Position numbers and translations under genes: made by a program. A model generated the notes under the pieces. The model worked only from the letters and a program-made list of their open reading frames with translations. It was not told where the DNA came from and ran no database searches. From positions 87,435-151,434 of the forward strand of contig WNYE01000098.1 in assembly GCA_021396245.1 (NCBI GenBank): a stretch of 64,000 nucleotides of DNA, in the 5' to 3' direction. Positions 43,337 to 56,241 of the stretch are shown here, one piece after another (the first letter of the stretch is position 1; each line of letters opens with the position of its first letter). The DNA is from Sporothrix humicola (Eukaryota > Ascomycota > Sordariomycetes > Ophiostomatales > Ophiostomataceae).

Positions 43337-46300
43337 TTACTTCTTGCCTCTACCCGCCACCTTCTTAGGTGCTGCCTTGCCCTTGCCGCGAGCCTTGGGC
43401 GCGTCGTCGTCGTCGTCGTCATCGTTGGCAGCCGCCTTCTTCTTGGCCGGCGCCGCACGCTTGGCCTTCGCCTTGGGCTGCTTGATGTACTTGTCCTTTT
43501 TAAGGTCAAGCTCTTCCTCCTCCTCGTCGACGGGCTCGGCCACAACGTCGCCGTCGTCGTCCTCTCCAATGGCCTCCTCCAGATCGGGCACGTCGTGGGC
43601 CGTCTTCTTGGCCACCGTGACGTTCGTCGCCTTCATGAACGGAACAGGATGAGACATGGCGTTGTATCTACACAGGTTAGTATCAAAATTAAGAAATAAA
43701 AAAAATAAAAATAAAATTGGAGTGAGGGGGTGTACGTACGTCCTGGTAAAGGCGGCCTTGGTCTGGGTGTCGATCCTGACCGTGTCCTCGGACATGTAGC
43801 CGAGGCCGAGCTCGCGGATGGCGTCGATGTCGTCGCGCGTCAGATAGTATTCATCCATCAGCTGGATCACATCGTCAATGGCGTCCTTGCCCTCATTCTC
43901 GAGCTGCTTGATTAGCCGGTACCACAGCACAGGCAGATACTGCTGGCGGACCTCGTTATGGTCACCCGAGGCCTTGAGGCGCATGTGCGAGTGGATCTCG
44001 CGCAGCAGACGGCCAAACTTGCCGGTCTTACTGTTGTTGCCGAGCCACGAGGTGAAGCCAGAGTGCGTGAGCTGACCAGCAATAAAGCTGGCCGGGCGCA
44101 CGGAACTAAAGACGGCGTGCGTTGGCATCAGGCTCCACTGCTGCTGGGGACCGTGGATCATGCGGTCCACCAGGTCGCCGTCACTGATACTCTCGGCGGC
44201 GTTGTCGACGAGCTCGAGGTACTTGAGGTTGGCTTCGCGCTTGCTGCGGGGCGTGTTCGTGTTGAGAGCCTGGGGCTTCGTGTTTAGATAGTTCTCCTGG
44301 ATCATCAGGTAGCTGAACTCGTGGTCGTTAAAGTACAGCTCGATCTTGTCGTTGAGGGTAGCCTTGCTGGTGGGCGCAAACAGGCCGCCGCCCAGCATCT
44401 TTTGGCAAATGTCCCACGGCTTGAGCACAACGTGCTTCTCCCAGGCCTTGGTCATGGCCTTGCCCTCGTCGAACGACATCGTGGACTGGTCGAGCTTGGC
44501 CGTCGACAGCATGTTGATGATCTGGCGAATATCCTTGCCCGTGCCTTCGATCAGTGCATCCACAACCTGCGTGGGCATCTTAAGGCCCTCGCGGATGCAG
44601 ATGGTCATGATCCGCGAGCGGATCTGCTCGACCGTGGGCCGGTTGAAGCGGATGTCAAAGGCGACGTTGTCAAACGGCCGCATCTTGGGTAGACGGCGCT
44701 CGTTGCAAATCAGAATGAGCGGCACCTCGGTCTTGCGGCAGAACTTGGCCAGGGCAGCAATGCCACCACGGTCACCAGCCGACATACCATCGACCTCGTC
44801 CATGATTAGGACAATGTTCTTCTTTTCCGTCGAGACCTTCTTACCGTCGGCAGCAAAGAAGCCCATCAGCGAAGTGTTGTCCATGGTGTCGCCGATACCG
44901 TTTTCCACCATTTTCTTGCTTCGCGTGTCACTGGCGTTGTTCTCGATAATGTCGTGGTCAGCAAGCTTGGCCGCCAGGTGGGCGGCTGTCGTCTTGCCGA
45001 TACCGGGCGGGCCAGAGATGATGATGGCGCGGGCAGCGCCCAGACCGTCGTTGCCCCTGACTTTGAAGTCGTACTTTTTCGCCTTGGGCCAGTTCTTGAG
45101 CCACGAAGCAATACGCTCCACCTGGGTCTTGTTGCCGCAAATGTGATTCATCTGTGTCGGTGCGTACTTGGTCGTCCAGAGCTGCTGGGTTTGCGAGGAA
45201 TATGTAGGCTTAGCGACGGGCGGGAGGCGATCAGAGTTCTGGGCCGAGCTGCCGCTCTTGCCATTCGACGATGATGCAGCCTTTGCAGCAGCGGCCTTGG
45301 CAGTAGCTTTCTCTGCCCGCTCTGCCGCGAGTCTCTTGGACTCTTCCTCACGGTTCATCTCCTCGGCAGCCAAACGAATCTTCTCCAGCTCCTTGTCCTG
45401 CTTCTCGCGGGCCTTCTCAGCCTCTTTGCTATCACCTCCACCGGCCGGCAGGCGCTTGACCATCTCAAACAGACCGTTCTCGTCAATGGTGCGAATACCA
45501 AACTGCTGGATCTTGGCAAGCTTGCTGGGACCGGCATCGTCGCCCAGCACAATCCAGCCAGTGTTCTTGCTCGGTGCGCTCATCACCTTGCCACCGTACC
45601 GCTTGACCAGTGCCTGGCCCTCGTCTCTGCTGATCGTCTTGAGCAGGCCAGTGAACACAAACGTCTGGCCGGCCAGACAGTTGGGCTCACCCTCGGGGAT
45701 CTCAACGGCACCAGCGTTTGGTGGAGCGCCAGTGTTGCCGCCACCAGCAGCGGCCTTGTGCCAGTTGAACTTGGCAGCCTTGCCGTCCTTGGGCGGTGGT
45801 GAGGGAGGTGTAATGAGGGGAATCGAGTCGAGAATGGCCTGGACAGAGGAGGAGCCACCGGAAGAGCTGCTGCTTGCGGCTGCCGCCTTGGGAGCAGCCT
45901 TTTTCGGTGTAGAAGCAGCAGCCTTCGGCTTGGCGGCGGCCTTCGTTGCAGCAGTCGTGGCGGCCTTCTTACGGGGCTTGGAAACGGGCGAGAGGTCCAA
46001 GTCAGAGTCAGAATCAGGCGTCTTGCGCTTCTTACCGCCGCCGTTGCTAGTAGCCTTTGCTGCAGCTGCCGGCTTGCCTTTCTTGGGAGCAGGCTCGAAA
46101 TCGTCTTCGTCGTCCGAATCAATGGTAATGGCAGCCGCTGCCTTGGCACTCCGCGAAGCAACTCGCTTAGGCTTAGGCGCAAAGTCGTCCTCGCTGTCGT
46201 CGTCGTCGTCCACGTAGTCGTCGTTCTTTCTCTTGCCCCGCTTGCCGTCGGCTGCAAAGATGTCGTCGCCGCCATCGGCATCATCTTTGAACGCGTCGTC

Positions 46301-46929
46301 GTCGTCGTCCATATCGTAAGATTTGTAGGCGGCAGTGGACCGCTTCTTCTTTGCTGGCGGTGCAGCAGCGGCAGGTGCCGGTGCCACATTCTCCTTCTTT
46401 CTCGGGCTCACGCGGATCTCGACTTCGGTCTTGTGGGCGCTCTTTGGTGCGGCTTTGGAGGGTGTCGATTTCGATTCTGTCTTGGGCTTGCTGTCAGACT
46501 TGGACGAGGCGAAGTAGTCGCTGGCGGAGATCTCGACTCCTTCGACGGCTTGTGAACCACTGACTTTGTTAGCTGCTGTGAGGCTGTGATATGCCAGTGT
46601 TGTTAGGTAGCTTACCTCTTCCTCTTTGGGGTGGACTTTGCAGGCTTCTTCACCCTGTAACTGGTCAGTTCCCATTACATCCTATCCAAAGCTCGTGCTT
46701 GTATTGAAACATACTCGACCACGTCATCATCGCTCTCGTCCACGACCTTGCGGCCTCCTAGTTGCAGCTGTTAGCAAAACGCTTCCCCAGCACCTTCACG
46801 CTACCACAATCATGGGAGAAACTCACTTCCGCGACCTTTCTTGGCCGCATCATCTTCCTTCTTTGGTGCAGCCGGTTTTGCTGGAGCAGCGCCACCTTTT
46901 GGGCCAAAAAATGACCGAATGTCAGGCAT
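43337..46929 (-). CDS. RFC1: Replication factor C large subunit (Rfc1)
   Basis: Five exons fit in frame: 46929-46827, 46757-46715, 46654-46616, 46559-43740, 43667-43337, giving 1,111 residues. The protein begins MPDIRSFFG, a PCNA-interacting (PIP-like) motif typical of Rfc1. An acidic/basic linker with Ala-rich runs follows, then a BRCT domain at about 350-420 (LAGQTFVFTGLLKTISRDE) and a charged coiled coil. The AAA+ core starts at WTTKYAP. Walker A is GPPGIGKTT near 580 and Walker B IVLIMDEVDGM near 650. The sensor region (ICNERRLPKMRPF) precedes the RFC1 C-terminal domain ending near LGLGYMSED. The tail is Lys/Asp-rich. With Rfc2-5 it loads PCNA at primer ends; the BRCT domain binds 5'-phosphorylated DNA. 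The last intron (43739-43668) is 72 nt with TACTAAC. Two ACGCGAA boxes lie upstream in the promoter shared with MRPL16. Confidence 0.93.
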
Positions 46930-47657
46930 GATGGCAGGTAGAGGGAAACCGTCCCCAGGTGTGGTGAAGGGGCCAGACGGGTGTCCAATTCGAGAGTTGG
47001 CGAGGCAGAATTGGTCGATGAAGCCTATGTGCCTCGATGCCCTTTCTGGGATGAATTGCAAAAAGGGAAATGGGAAAGGAAAGGCGTCGAGGAAATATGT
47101 CTGTCCGTCAGGAGAGGCAAAATAATAGGCAACAATTCGGAAGCAACAAGATGGGCAAGAACGGTCCTTCCTACCGAATAAATTATGGTGGGGAGGAATA
47201 CGGTACGTGAGAGCTGTTCTCTGCCTGTCGTTCCTTCTATCTGTTGCTGCTTGCCCCTGCGCTTTTCTCCTTACAGCGTGCCGGCACCTAATTAGAAGGT
47301 ACGCGAAGTTGACGCGAAAAACGTGACCTAGAGCGTGTGCTAAAGCGCGGCCCATTTTAGGTACTCAATGCGAAGAGTGGGGTCCTCAAACGGTACCTGA
47401 GTACCTCTCTGCCTGAAAATACAGGCACCAAGCAGGTCACAACAGCCCCCAGCAAATTGGCCCACTAGCGTGGCCTGAGCTCCAAACCAATTGGTATCGC
47501 CGTAGATTTTTTTCGCAAAGCCGATATTGCGATATTGAGAGCCCGGATCGAATTGCGGCCGTCCAACGACAACAATCGGTGACAGGACGGAACCAATTGT
47601 CCCCGCGACGCTCTTGCGACGGTTTTCTTCTCGTTTCACAACACATATCCGCCCACC
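46930..47657. promoter_or_regulatory. Divergent promoter RFC1 / MRPL16 with ACGCGAA pair
   Basis: A 728-bp gap between divergent starts. ACGCGAA occurs at 47303-47309 and again at 47314-47320, 11 bp apart, about one helical turn. The motif resembles the MBF/E2F-class G1/S element expected for RFC1. Its use here is inferred. Confidence 0.5.
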
Positions 47658-48546
47658 ATGCCGCCGAGCATGCAAGGAGCAGCCATGCTGCGCCAGGCTT
47701 TTCAACGTCTGAGCATCACTTCGACGACGACGACAACCTCGATGTCCTCCCTCTCCGCTTCCTCCACCACCTCCTCCGCCCGCACATTCTCTACCAGACC
47801 GGCCATGGCCGCCTCCACATTATTACGGCCAACTGCACCCGCCCGCACAACGTCGGCTGTCCTGGCGCAACACCGTTTCTTCTCGGCCACCTCCGCCGCT
47901 CAGGGCACATGGCTCGAGCCCATGATCAACCGCAAGAAGAAGATGATGAAGGGCCGCCCCCGTGTGGCCACGGGCGGCTCGGCCAAGGGCACCACGGTCG
48001 TCTGGGGCGACTACGGCCTGCGCATGTACGACCACCACCGCCGCATCAGCGCCAAGCAGCTCAAGGTCGCCGAGGACACCATCAAGCAGAGACTCCGTGG
48101 CCAGCGCTACCGTCTGTACAAGCGCGTGAACTGCAACATTGGCGTCTACGTCAGCGGTAACGAAGTATGTTCCCCCAATATTCCAGCCCATTGTGCACCC
48201 CACCAACTAACTCCCTCAGATCAGAATGGGCAAGGGTAAGGGTGGTTTCGACCATTGGGCGACCCGTGTGGCCGTCAACCGCGTCATCTTTGAGATCCGC
48301 GGCGCCATCCACGAGCAGGTCGTGCGCGATGCCTTCCGACTAGCGGGCAACAAGCTGCCCGGCTTCTACGAGTTTGTCAAGAAGGGCGAAGCGCCCGTGG
48401 TCGGCATCACGAAGCTGGACGGCGTGACCCTGGACGAGCTGAAGCGGCCGCGGAAGTCGGCGGAGGAGGTCGAGGCCACGCTGGCGGCACGGGCTGCACA
48501 GGTTGCACGGGCCGCGGAGCAGTCTGCAAGTGCACCGCCTGCATAA
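47658..48546 (+). CDS. MRPL16: Mitochondrial ribosomal protein uL16m
   Basis: Two exons, 47658-48164 and 48220-48546, give 277 residues. The intron has GTATGT, a CTAAC only 8 bp before its CAG, and preserves phase 0. The first roughly 85 residues are Ser/Thr/Arg-rich with no acidic residue, a mitochondrial presequence; several in-frame Met codons (47658, 47670, 47685) leave the exact start open and I take the first. The mature part shows 'WGDYGLRMYDHHRRISAKQL', then the L16 signature MGKGKGGFDHWATRV at about 172-186 and IFEIRGAIHEQVVRDAFRLAG. The C-terminus is Ala-rich. The protein sits in the large mitoribosomal subunit near the tRNA sites and central protuberance. It is divergent from RFC1. 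Confidence 0.92.
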
Positions 48547-49633
48547 AAGAGGAGATAGAGAAGATGGAAAGGGGACGTTATGAATGAAACCAAAAAGACG
48601 AAAATATGAGCAGAGTAACATATCAGGCCCACGGTTGGGTCGAGAGTATATACACCGCAATTGTACTATTATCAAATACATACCTCAAAAAAAAAGTCAA
48701 GATCAACACTGTTTATACTGTGACTAAAGCATATTCAAAACTCTCCAAAGGTCCCACCCACTTTGCTATCTAAGTATCATGGTAAACACGTGGCAGCAGT
48801 GATATGATCGGACGGAATAAGGATGGAATTCACATGATACAAATACTGGGATGAAATCGATGCATAAAGTTTAATCAATATGATGCGCAGGCACATACAA
48901 AATCACATTCAACGGACCAAACATACTTGGGACAGAGCAATTAGTGATGGTAGTAAAGTCGTTTGTCATGAGTATAACTATAATGGAATCAGGATCAAGT
49001 CAACAAAAAATAAAAGTCCATAGAACAATAAACAAGGCACAATCAATAGCAAACAGAAAAGGGGACTGCGTGAGCAATCAGGTCCAGATAGCATTCCACT
49101 TTTGTAGGAAAAGAGTCCTCCCAGGCATAACAGAAGAGAAAGAAACAGAGACAGTTGCATGTAGGAGAGAACAAAAGTAGAGTAAAAAAAGGGTAGTAAT
49201 TTTTTTCTTGAAAAGATAAAATCTGGTGAATAGAAGAGTATCAAGAGGTAGAAAAGACATGTCAAAAAGCACTGTAAAAGGGCAACTGAAAGCATACTAA
49301 TAGAAACAACAGAAAAACCACCTCCCCTTTCCTTGGAAGGATAAAAAAAAAAGCACACGAGAGGGTAAAAAGTAACAAAGGGAAAAAAATGAAGATGGAA
49401 GAAGAAAAGGTTATGGGTAAAACAGAAAAACAAAAAAAAAAAAAAAAAATTCGACTTCGCCCGGCCCGTAATTTCACCCGTACAGAAAAGCAAAGAAAAG
49501 AACATTCCCACCCAACACACATATAAATCCCATGAAATCAACACTCCATCTTAGCACAAAAACTGCATTTTCCGTCCCCATCGTCGAGTTTCATAAGATG
49601 CGTGAGCATTTCGTGAAAAGAGCATTTCTTGCC
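48547..49633. other. Convergent 3' region, MRPL16 / CYC8
   Basis: 1.09 kb between two stop codons, purine-rich on the plus strand over 48960-49450, ending in an A19 tract at about 49431-49449. It probably contains the long 3' untranslated region of CYC8 (pyrimidine-rich on its own strand). No gene was recognised. Confidence 0.5.
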
Positions 49634-52593
49634 CTACGAAGACTCCGTCTTAGTGATAATGCCATTGATGTTTGATCCTGATGGGGTTGTCGTCTTGTGG
49701 TCGCCCGAAGCCGAAGGGGGGCCACCATTGCTGCCGGCGCCGGCGCCTCCCGCGGCAGAGCCAGGGGCAGAGCCAGCACCAGGCGCGCTCGTGGCGGCCT
49801 TCTTGTCGTCCTCGCCACTGTCGTCGTAGTCTTCATCAACATCCACCTTACGGGCAGCCCGCTCGGGCTCATTGGCAGGTACCGGTGGCGCCGGAGGTGG
49901 TGCGGCGTGGTCCAGGCGCTTGCGGTCCTCCTGGGGGTAGTCCTTGGGGTCAGGGCCGGCCAGGGGGCCACCAGAAATCTGCGAGGCGCCACCGCCAGCC
50001 TGCATGGGCGGCAGGTGGCTCGACAGGTTGTTGTGGGCCGGCTGGTGGTGGGCAGCCTCGGATGGGTGGTAACCGTTGTCACGACCCTGCGACGGCGGAC
50101 CTTGCTGGCTCTGTGGGCCCTGCGAGCCACCCTGCTGGTCCTCTGACCGGCGAATGTCCTCCATGCGTCGCTGGTCATCGGCACGGCGCTGGTCGTCCTG
50201 GCGGCGAGCCTCCGACGAGTTACGCCGGTAAGGCTCGTGGGGCGGTGTCGAGGGCCGGCGGTGGCGAATGTCGTCCATACGGGCACGCGCCTCGTCCGAA
50301 GCAGGCTTCTTGGCCGAGCCCTCGGGGTCGTCCCACTCGCGCATGCGCTTGGGGCCAACCGATGGTGGCCGATCGTGGTCACGGTGCATAGCCGACTCAG
50401 GAGGGATCGACGATTGGCCACCCGGAGGAGGCGGCGGTGGCGGCGGGCCGTTCTCGATCGGACCCTGGCCGTTGGACTCGGGGTGTGGCGGGTATGGCGA
50501 CTGGTGCTGCGGGTACGCTGACTTAGGCGACGGCATGCGGTTCTCGTGACCCGGGCGAGGCTCGTTCCGTGGCGGGCTCGATGCGCGGTACATCATCGGG
50601 CTGGGGTTGCCAGAACCGTGCGGCGGGGGAGGGCCGTTGACACCATTGCTCGACGGCATCGGGGCGGGGCCAATGTAGTTAGGGTTCTGGACACGCGTCT
50701 GAGGCTGCTGAGAAGGAGGCGGCGGTGGTGGCTGCTGCTGCTGGGGCGGCGGCGGCGGGCCGTAGTGGTTGGGAGGAGGAGGAGAACGTCTGAGAGGGCC
50801 ACCTGGTGGCAGAGAGTTGGGGCCGCCCATAGGGCTTGGGCCGCCAGGACCGCTTGGGCCCTGAGGACCTTGACCAGGGCCACCGGGACCACCAGGGCCA
50901 GGACGGCCCTGCTCAGGGTACGGACGAAGTTGTTGCTCTTGGCGAGGGCTGCCTTGGCGGCCTGGCGGGGGAGGAGCAGGGCCGCGGTACTGATCGCGCT
51001 GGTCGAAGGGGTTTGGAGGCTGGGGAGGGGGGTTCATCTCCGACAAGCGGCCCCATCCGTTGGAGCCGGGGCCCGGTGGCGGGGGCGGGCCGCTCGACGG
51101 TGCAGGCTGCTGAGGAGTAGAGCCGCCCCACTGAGGGCCCGGAGGACCAACAGCGTTTGTCTGGTAAGCATGCGGGTGAACATCGGTGGGCATAGGCGCA
51201 CTGCCGACACCGTTTGTGGAGCCACTGCGCAACAGCTGCAGGCGAGCCTTGATGTGCGGGTTGTTGGGGTCGAGCTCGGCGGCGCGTTGGTATGCGTCAA
51301 GGGCGTCGCTGATCTGGTTGTTGCAAGACTCGTATAGAGTGCCCAGGTCGTACCAAACCTCCGAGATGAATGGGTTGAGGCGGATAGCCCGCGAGTACGC
51401 GTCCAGAGCATCCCGGTATTGGTTAATCTGATAGTAAAGCACACCGATCGAGCACCAGAACGTAGGGTTGCGACCTTCCCGGTAGACTGCTTGCTGGTAG
51501 GCTTCGTACGCCTTGGGGTACTTTTGCTGCGACATGTAGCAACGACCCAGGAGGTACCAGCTTTGAGCATCATTGTTGTCGGCGGCGACGGATTTCTCGA
51601 GGTACTCAATGGCACGGTCCTGGCTGGCGAAGCTGCTGCTCTGGTTGTGGTAGAGCCAGCCGAGTTGCTGGAGAACCTTGGCGTGGTTCGGGTCACGCTC
51701 AAGCACACGCTGGTATGCGCCCTTGGCGCTGTCAAACTGGGGGGTTGTCAGTATTCATTCTGCAAGTCGGGTGTACGTATTTCAGCGCGATACAGCGGAT
51801 CACTTACGTCTTTCTGCTGCTCGTAAACATGACCGATCTGGAACCATATATCCTCCTCGGTCAGAGGGTGCGGCGGCGATGAGACAATGTACTTGAAGCA
51901 GTCAAGGCTCTGAGGGTACTTCTGCTGCTGCTTGTATATTATACCGAGGCGGAAGTAGATCTCGTTTGCCTTTTCAAAGTCGGGCTGCATCGACATGACC
52001 TGCGAGAAGGCCTCCTCGGCGTGGTCGAGAGAGCCGTAGCGGTCATACAGAATACCAATGCCGTACCAGAGCTTGGGATCCTTGGGGTTACGAAGGTTGA
52101 TCAGTGCAGACTGGTATGCAGCATAGGCCTGCTGGAGATCATCCATCATAAGGTAGCAGTGGCCGAGGCTGCCCCAGATCTCGCCGTTGGCCGCGTCCTG
52201 TTTGAGGATGGCCTGGAGGTACTCCACGGCCTTGGGGAACTCCTCGCGCGAGCGCAGGATCATGCTGATAGCGCTCATGGCCGGGATGGACTGCTGGTTG
52301 GCGCGCAGAGCATGTTCGTAGGCGGCCATGGCCTCTTCAGTGTTGCCCAGGAGCTCAGCAAAAGAGCCTGGAGGAGAGATACAATGTTAGTATTGCAGTC
52401 GCATACCGATAAAAGGATAAACAGTTATGAGAGAATGCCCTGACATACCAATCTGGATCCAGACGGACTCGTTGATCATTGCAATGGGGTTGGGGCGCGA
52501 GGGCTGATGGCCCGGGTGAAGCGGCATGCCCGAAGGCGGCGGGCCATGATGCATCTGCATCGGCATAGGAGGAGAGGGGTGGTGCTGGGCCAT
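49634..52593 (-). CDS. CYC8: General co-repressor Cyc8/Ssn6 (TPR protein)
   Basis: Three exons, 52593-52449, 52367-51808 and 51736-49634, give 935 residues; introns are 81 and 71 nt with GTATGT and GTAAGT donors and good branch points. A short Pro/His/Met-rich head is followed by about ten tetratricopeptide repeats (roughly 35-400). Examples are WGSLGHCYLMMDDLQQAYAAY, KLWYGIGILYDRYGSLDHAEEAF, VLQQLGWLYHNQ and FWCSIGVLYYQINQYRDALDAYSRAI. The rest is a Pro/Gln/Gly/Ser-rich disordered tail with Arg/Asp-rich patches and an acidic end. Cyc8 bridges DNA-bound repressors to Tup1 and histone deacetylases (in Neurospora the orthologue is RCM-1), controlling carbon-source, stress and developmental genes. 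The TPR order and spacing match the family closely. The upstream region is G/A-rich on the plus strand, so its own leader is pyrimidine-rich. Confidence 0.92.
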
Positions 52594-53514
52594 TGTGGTC
52601 TATGTTTGCTGTATCGTCTGACAGCCGGCAGAGGTGAATGCGACAGGGTCAAGAAGCTGACGATTACTTGTTTTTTGTGTGGTTTTTATCGTATAAAATC
52701 GCAATCGTGTGCGATTCACGAAAATGGAAGAAAGTGATGCAGATACAAATGCAAAAACACAATGCCGAGCAGCAAGCCGTGGTCCAAGAAAAATATGGTG
52801 ATAAAATAACGTCACAACAACAGTTGTGATAAGAAGCGAAAATAAGAAAGGGCAGCCCGGGTCGTCAAGGACGCGCGTCGATGATGGTCGCGATGGGTTG
52901 CGAAGAAGAAATTGCCGTTCGATGGCGATGGCTGGGGACGAAAAGGAAGGGTGGTGATGTCGTGTGGCGATAGCCGCGGGTGACTGGACGATGCCTAAGC
53001 CCAACCGTGGCGATGGACGGGAGAGGGGGGAGAAGGGGGTTGATGACACAGAGCCGCGCTCGCGAAGAGACGTGTCGTCGTGAGATGCGAAGGCGGATGG
53101 ACAAAAGGGGAGAAGAGGAAGGGAAAAGGAGAGAAGAGAAGCAAAAGGGCAAAAGGCGAGAAGCAACAAGCGAGAAAAGAGAAGCCCAAGAGGAAGGAGG
53201 GAGAAGAGGGAAGGAAGGAAAAAGGAAGGGGAAAAAAGGAAGGCTTCGCACTTTCCCTGGCTGTCTGGGCTTTTTGCTCCTTGGGGTTGCTTTGGCTGCG
53301 GCGCGATAACTTACCTTACCCACGAGCTCTTTTTTTCTCCTCTCCGTTTATTATTCTTTTATTCGTTTAGCTGGTCCGAATTTATCGAATTGATCGATCC
53401 GCCCCCCGTTTTCCATTCCCATTTTACTTTAGCGCAAGTCATTTGGGTGGTTTATTTTAATTCTTTTTCCCCTAGTGGCTTTCAATCTAGCCCTTGTTGG
53501 TTCCGTTGACGCTT

Positions 53515-53720
53515 GTTGCAGGGGGGGATGAATGGGGGCATGGGTGGCCCATTTTTCGGCTTTATTTTACGATTTTATTTAATTCTGCAGAGTTGCTCGC
53601 CCGCCTGTCGTCCCCCCCTTCCTTCCTTTCGTCGGGTGGGTTTTTGTTGTGCATCGTGTGCTGGTGTGTGCTGTGGTGCTGGCAGACAGAAGGTGCCAAG
53701 GGTGTGTTGGGTGGGGTGGG
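53515..53720 (+). other. G-rich stretch with two potential G-quadruplexes
   Basis: At 53700-53720 four G runs (3, 3, 4, 3) are separated by loops of 6, 1 and 1 nt. At about 53520-53546 runs of 7, 5 and 3 G allow a second four-run arrangement. They lie about 0.9-1.1 kb upstream of the CYC8 start, on its non-coding strand. Folding is inferred from pattern only. Confidence 0.45.
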
Positions 53721-56192
53721 AAAGTTTGTGGATCGAACCTTGGGACCCAAAACAGGTACTCCCCGCCCCGGTTGCTCCAGGGTTGCGGGAACCACAGATG
53801 GGCTCGCTAAGTGTGTGAGGAATTGGTGGCAGGTGCGGGCACGCGTGAAGTACCTTGTACTTTTAGGGTGGGTCCGAGTAGCGGCGTGGGTGGGTTGGTG
53901 TTCTTTCCCTTTTGTCTTTTGTTCGGGGGGGTGTGGGTTTTGGCGGTTTTGGTGGTGCTAGGGTGTGTGGGACAGATGGCTCTGTGCGTTTTTGCTGCGT
54001 GCGCAGGTGCGCTTGCCGGGCGATGCCTCTTTCCCTTTTTCTTCTTTCTTTTTCCCCTTCCATCCTTCCTGTCCCCGCCCCCTTGTCTCCTTCCCTCACG
54101 CGCAGCCAGCAAATCCACAGCGAATCCACGCTAGCCGTATCCACCGGGGACGCCCATAATCCGCAATCCACAATCCACTGGCCACTGGCGGCTGGATGTG
54201 GCCCGTGCATCTGGGAAGCTTTTTTCTGTTGCAGGCGAGGAGCAGACGTGCAGCAAAAACACCCGCCAGCGAGCCAAGAGCCAGTGAGCACTGGACCAGA
54301 GCTGCAGTCCTGACTGGGGGCGATTGTGATTGGCGCGACGTTCTGTTTCGTTTTGTGGCGTCCGGCTATGGTGAATTGCAGGAAAATGCAGGAAGGTGCA
54401 ACCACCGATACGGGGAAGGAAAGTGCCACGGTGCACAAAATAAGGCAAATAAGGCAGGGAGGAAATAGGGCCAGATGTGTGTGGCCTGGCCCAGGCTTTC
54501 CATTTTCCGTTATTTGCTGTTTTATGTTTTATTTTGAGTGCTGCTCCCATTCCGTCGTTATTTTCCTGCCGACGGCATGCGGCCGTTCGCTCCCTACCAA
54601 ACAAATCGTCGGAGGATGCAGCACCCGCAGCAAGGCGTCGTAATAGTGCATCTCTGCGCTGCGCTGCTGCAGTCTTACCATTCCCGCCACCGGTCGCTCC
54701 TGCCACCCGGCTGCGCGCGCCTGCCTGTTTTGCCTTTGTCAGTTGTGCAAGAACGAGGGGCGGCTTTTAGCTTTTTGGCTTTGGCTTATTTTGGCTTCTG
54801 GACGGGCGGTTTGGGGCATGTGCTTGGCGTAACGCCCGCCTCGAACTGCCAACGTAGTAAAGTATGTCGTAGTAGGTACAAAGGTACAAAGACACTTGTC
54901 AAGATAAGTACAGGTCCTAGTATCATCTAGCAAATAAGGGAGCATTTGTGCTACGACGATGATGCAGTCCCGAATCGAGCGCGGAGTCATCCGCACGTAT
55001 CTCGATTACGACGTATATGTTTGTCAATTCGTGATTCTAGTCTTCTCATCTGGTCCATTTTGCTCCCCTTGCCGTATCTTCCTATGTCTTGAGTCGACAA
55101 AGAGTGCTGTATCATAAGATACCTCGCTGTCCGTCACGTTGTGATCCCGTGACTTGCAGTGGCTCCTGCCCCCAAATTGCCCCAAATGCGATGCCAAACC
55201 CAAAATAGGGGGTTCGTTTCATCCCATGTTGATTTACCTCAGATCACTTCTTTTGCCCTCTTTTCCTGTGATATTGCCCAGTCGCCGTGACCGTTTTGTT
55301 CTATTCTCGGACTACGGCAAACATAAAAACACAACCGCCTCCGTGCCATCCGCCATCAATCGCACTATCGCATACTGCCATGCATCGCCTGTTCACATGC
55401 TATGTATTTCCCCTCTTTTGCCGCTGACTGAAGCCTACAGATCGCCCAAAAATCTGTGATGCAAATCACCATGCCACCGAAAACTTAGGAAACAAGTGCC
55501 GTGTAATTAACCACACGAGCCACGATGACACCAAAGACAGCCAGCGAGAAGAAATGAGGCAAAAAAAAAAACGAAGAAACACAATATCGCCAGTGGAACA
55601 GGCATCTCACACATGAAGGGGAGAGTGGAGAGATCTCAGAATGCCAGGACCTCGGAATCACAGAATCTCAGAGGCTTCCCCGTTCGAGGTGAGGTTTGTG
55701 AGGCTTCAGGCGTTCCCAGGTTCAGGCCCTTGCCGCCCACCCGCCTGTCGAGGATAGCACGATACGCTGAGCAGAAAAGAGGAGACACAAACAGACAAGG
55801 AAACACGGTGCGGACCTGGTGGAGGATCTGGCGGTTGTGGCCCGCCGGCAACAGTCAGTGAGATACGCAGTACATTCCAGAAGAAAAAGTACCCATCACA
55901 ACACACAAAACCATGAGGCACAAAAGTATTTCTTGTCACTGACAGGGGCTGGTGCTGAAACTTGGCTCGACCTTCCCAGTAATCTAGGGTGGAGGATGAT
56001 GGTCTTTGTCGTATCCGAGACACGCCCCCCTTCTTTTTCTCTGGTCTGCTTCGAGCCTGTGAGCCTCTCTCACAAACCCTCCGCCTGTTTTCCCTCTCCT
56101 GCGGCCTGCCAAACAGGCCCCAAGCAGGCGAGACAGGCGAGACAGGCGAGCCAGACAAGGCCTAGCCCCCGGCCGGCCCAGACTTTTCACCA

Positions 56193-56241
56193 GCCCCAAG
56201 CCTCAAGCCTCAAGCCTCAAGCCTCAAGCCTCAAGCCCCAA
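56193..56241. repeat. GCCTCAA heptamer array, 7 units
   Basis: Five perfect GCCTCAA units (56200-56234) are flanked on each side by one GCCCCAA variant. A separate GGCGAGACA-type repeat of three units precedes it at about 56124-56152. Confidence 0.9.

Noticed and set aside
53720..53745. GGTTCGATCC on the minus strand, tRNA B-box like
   Set aside because: The T-stem does not pair and no cloverleaf can be drawn.
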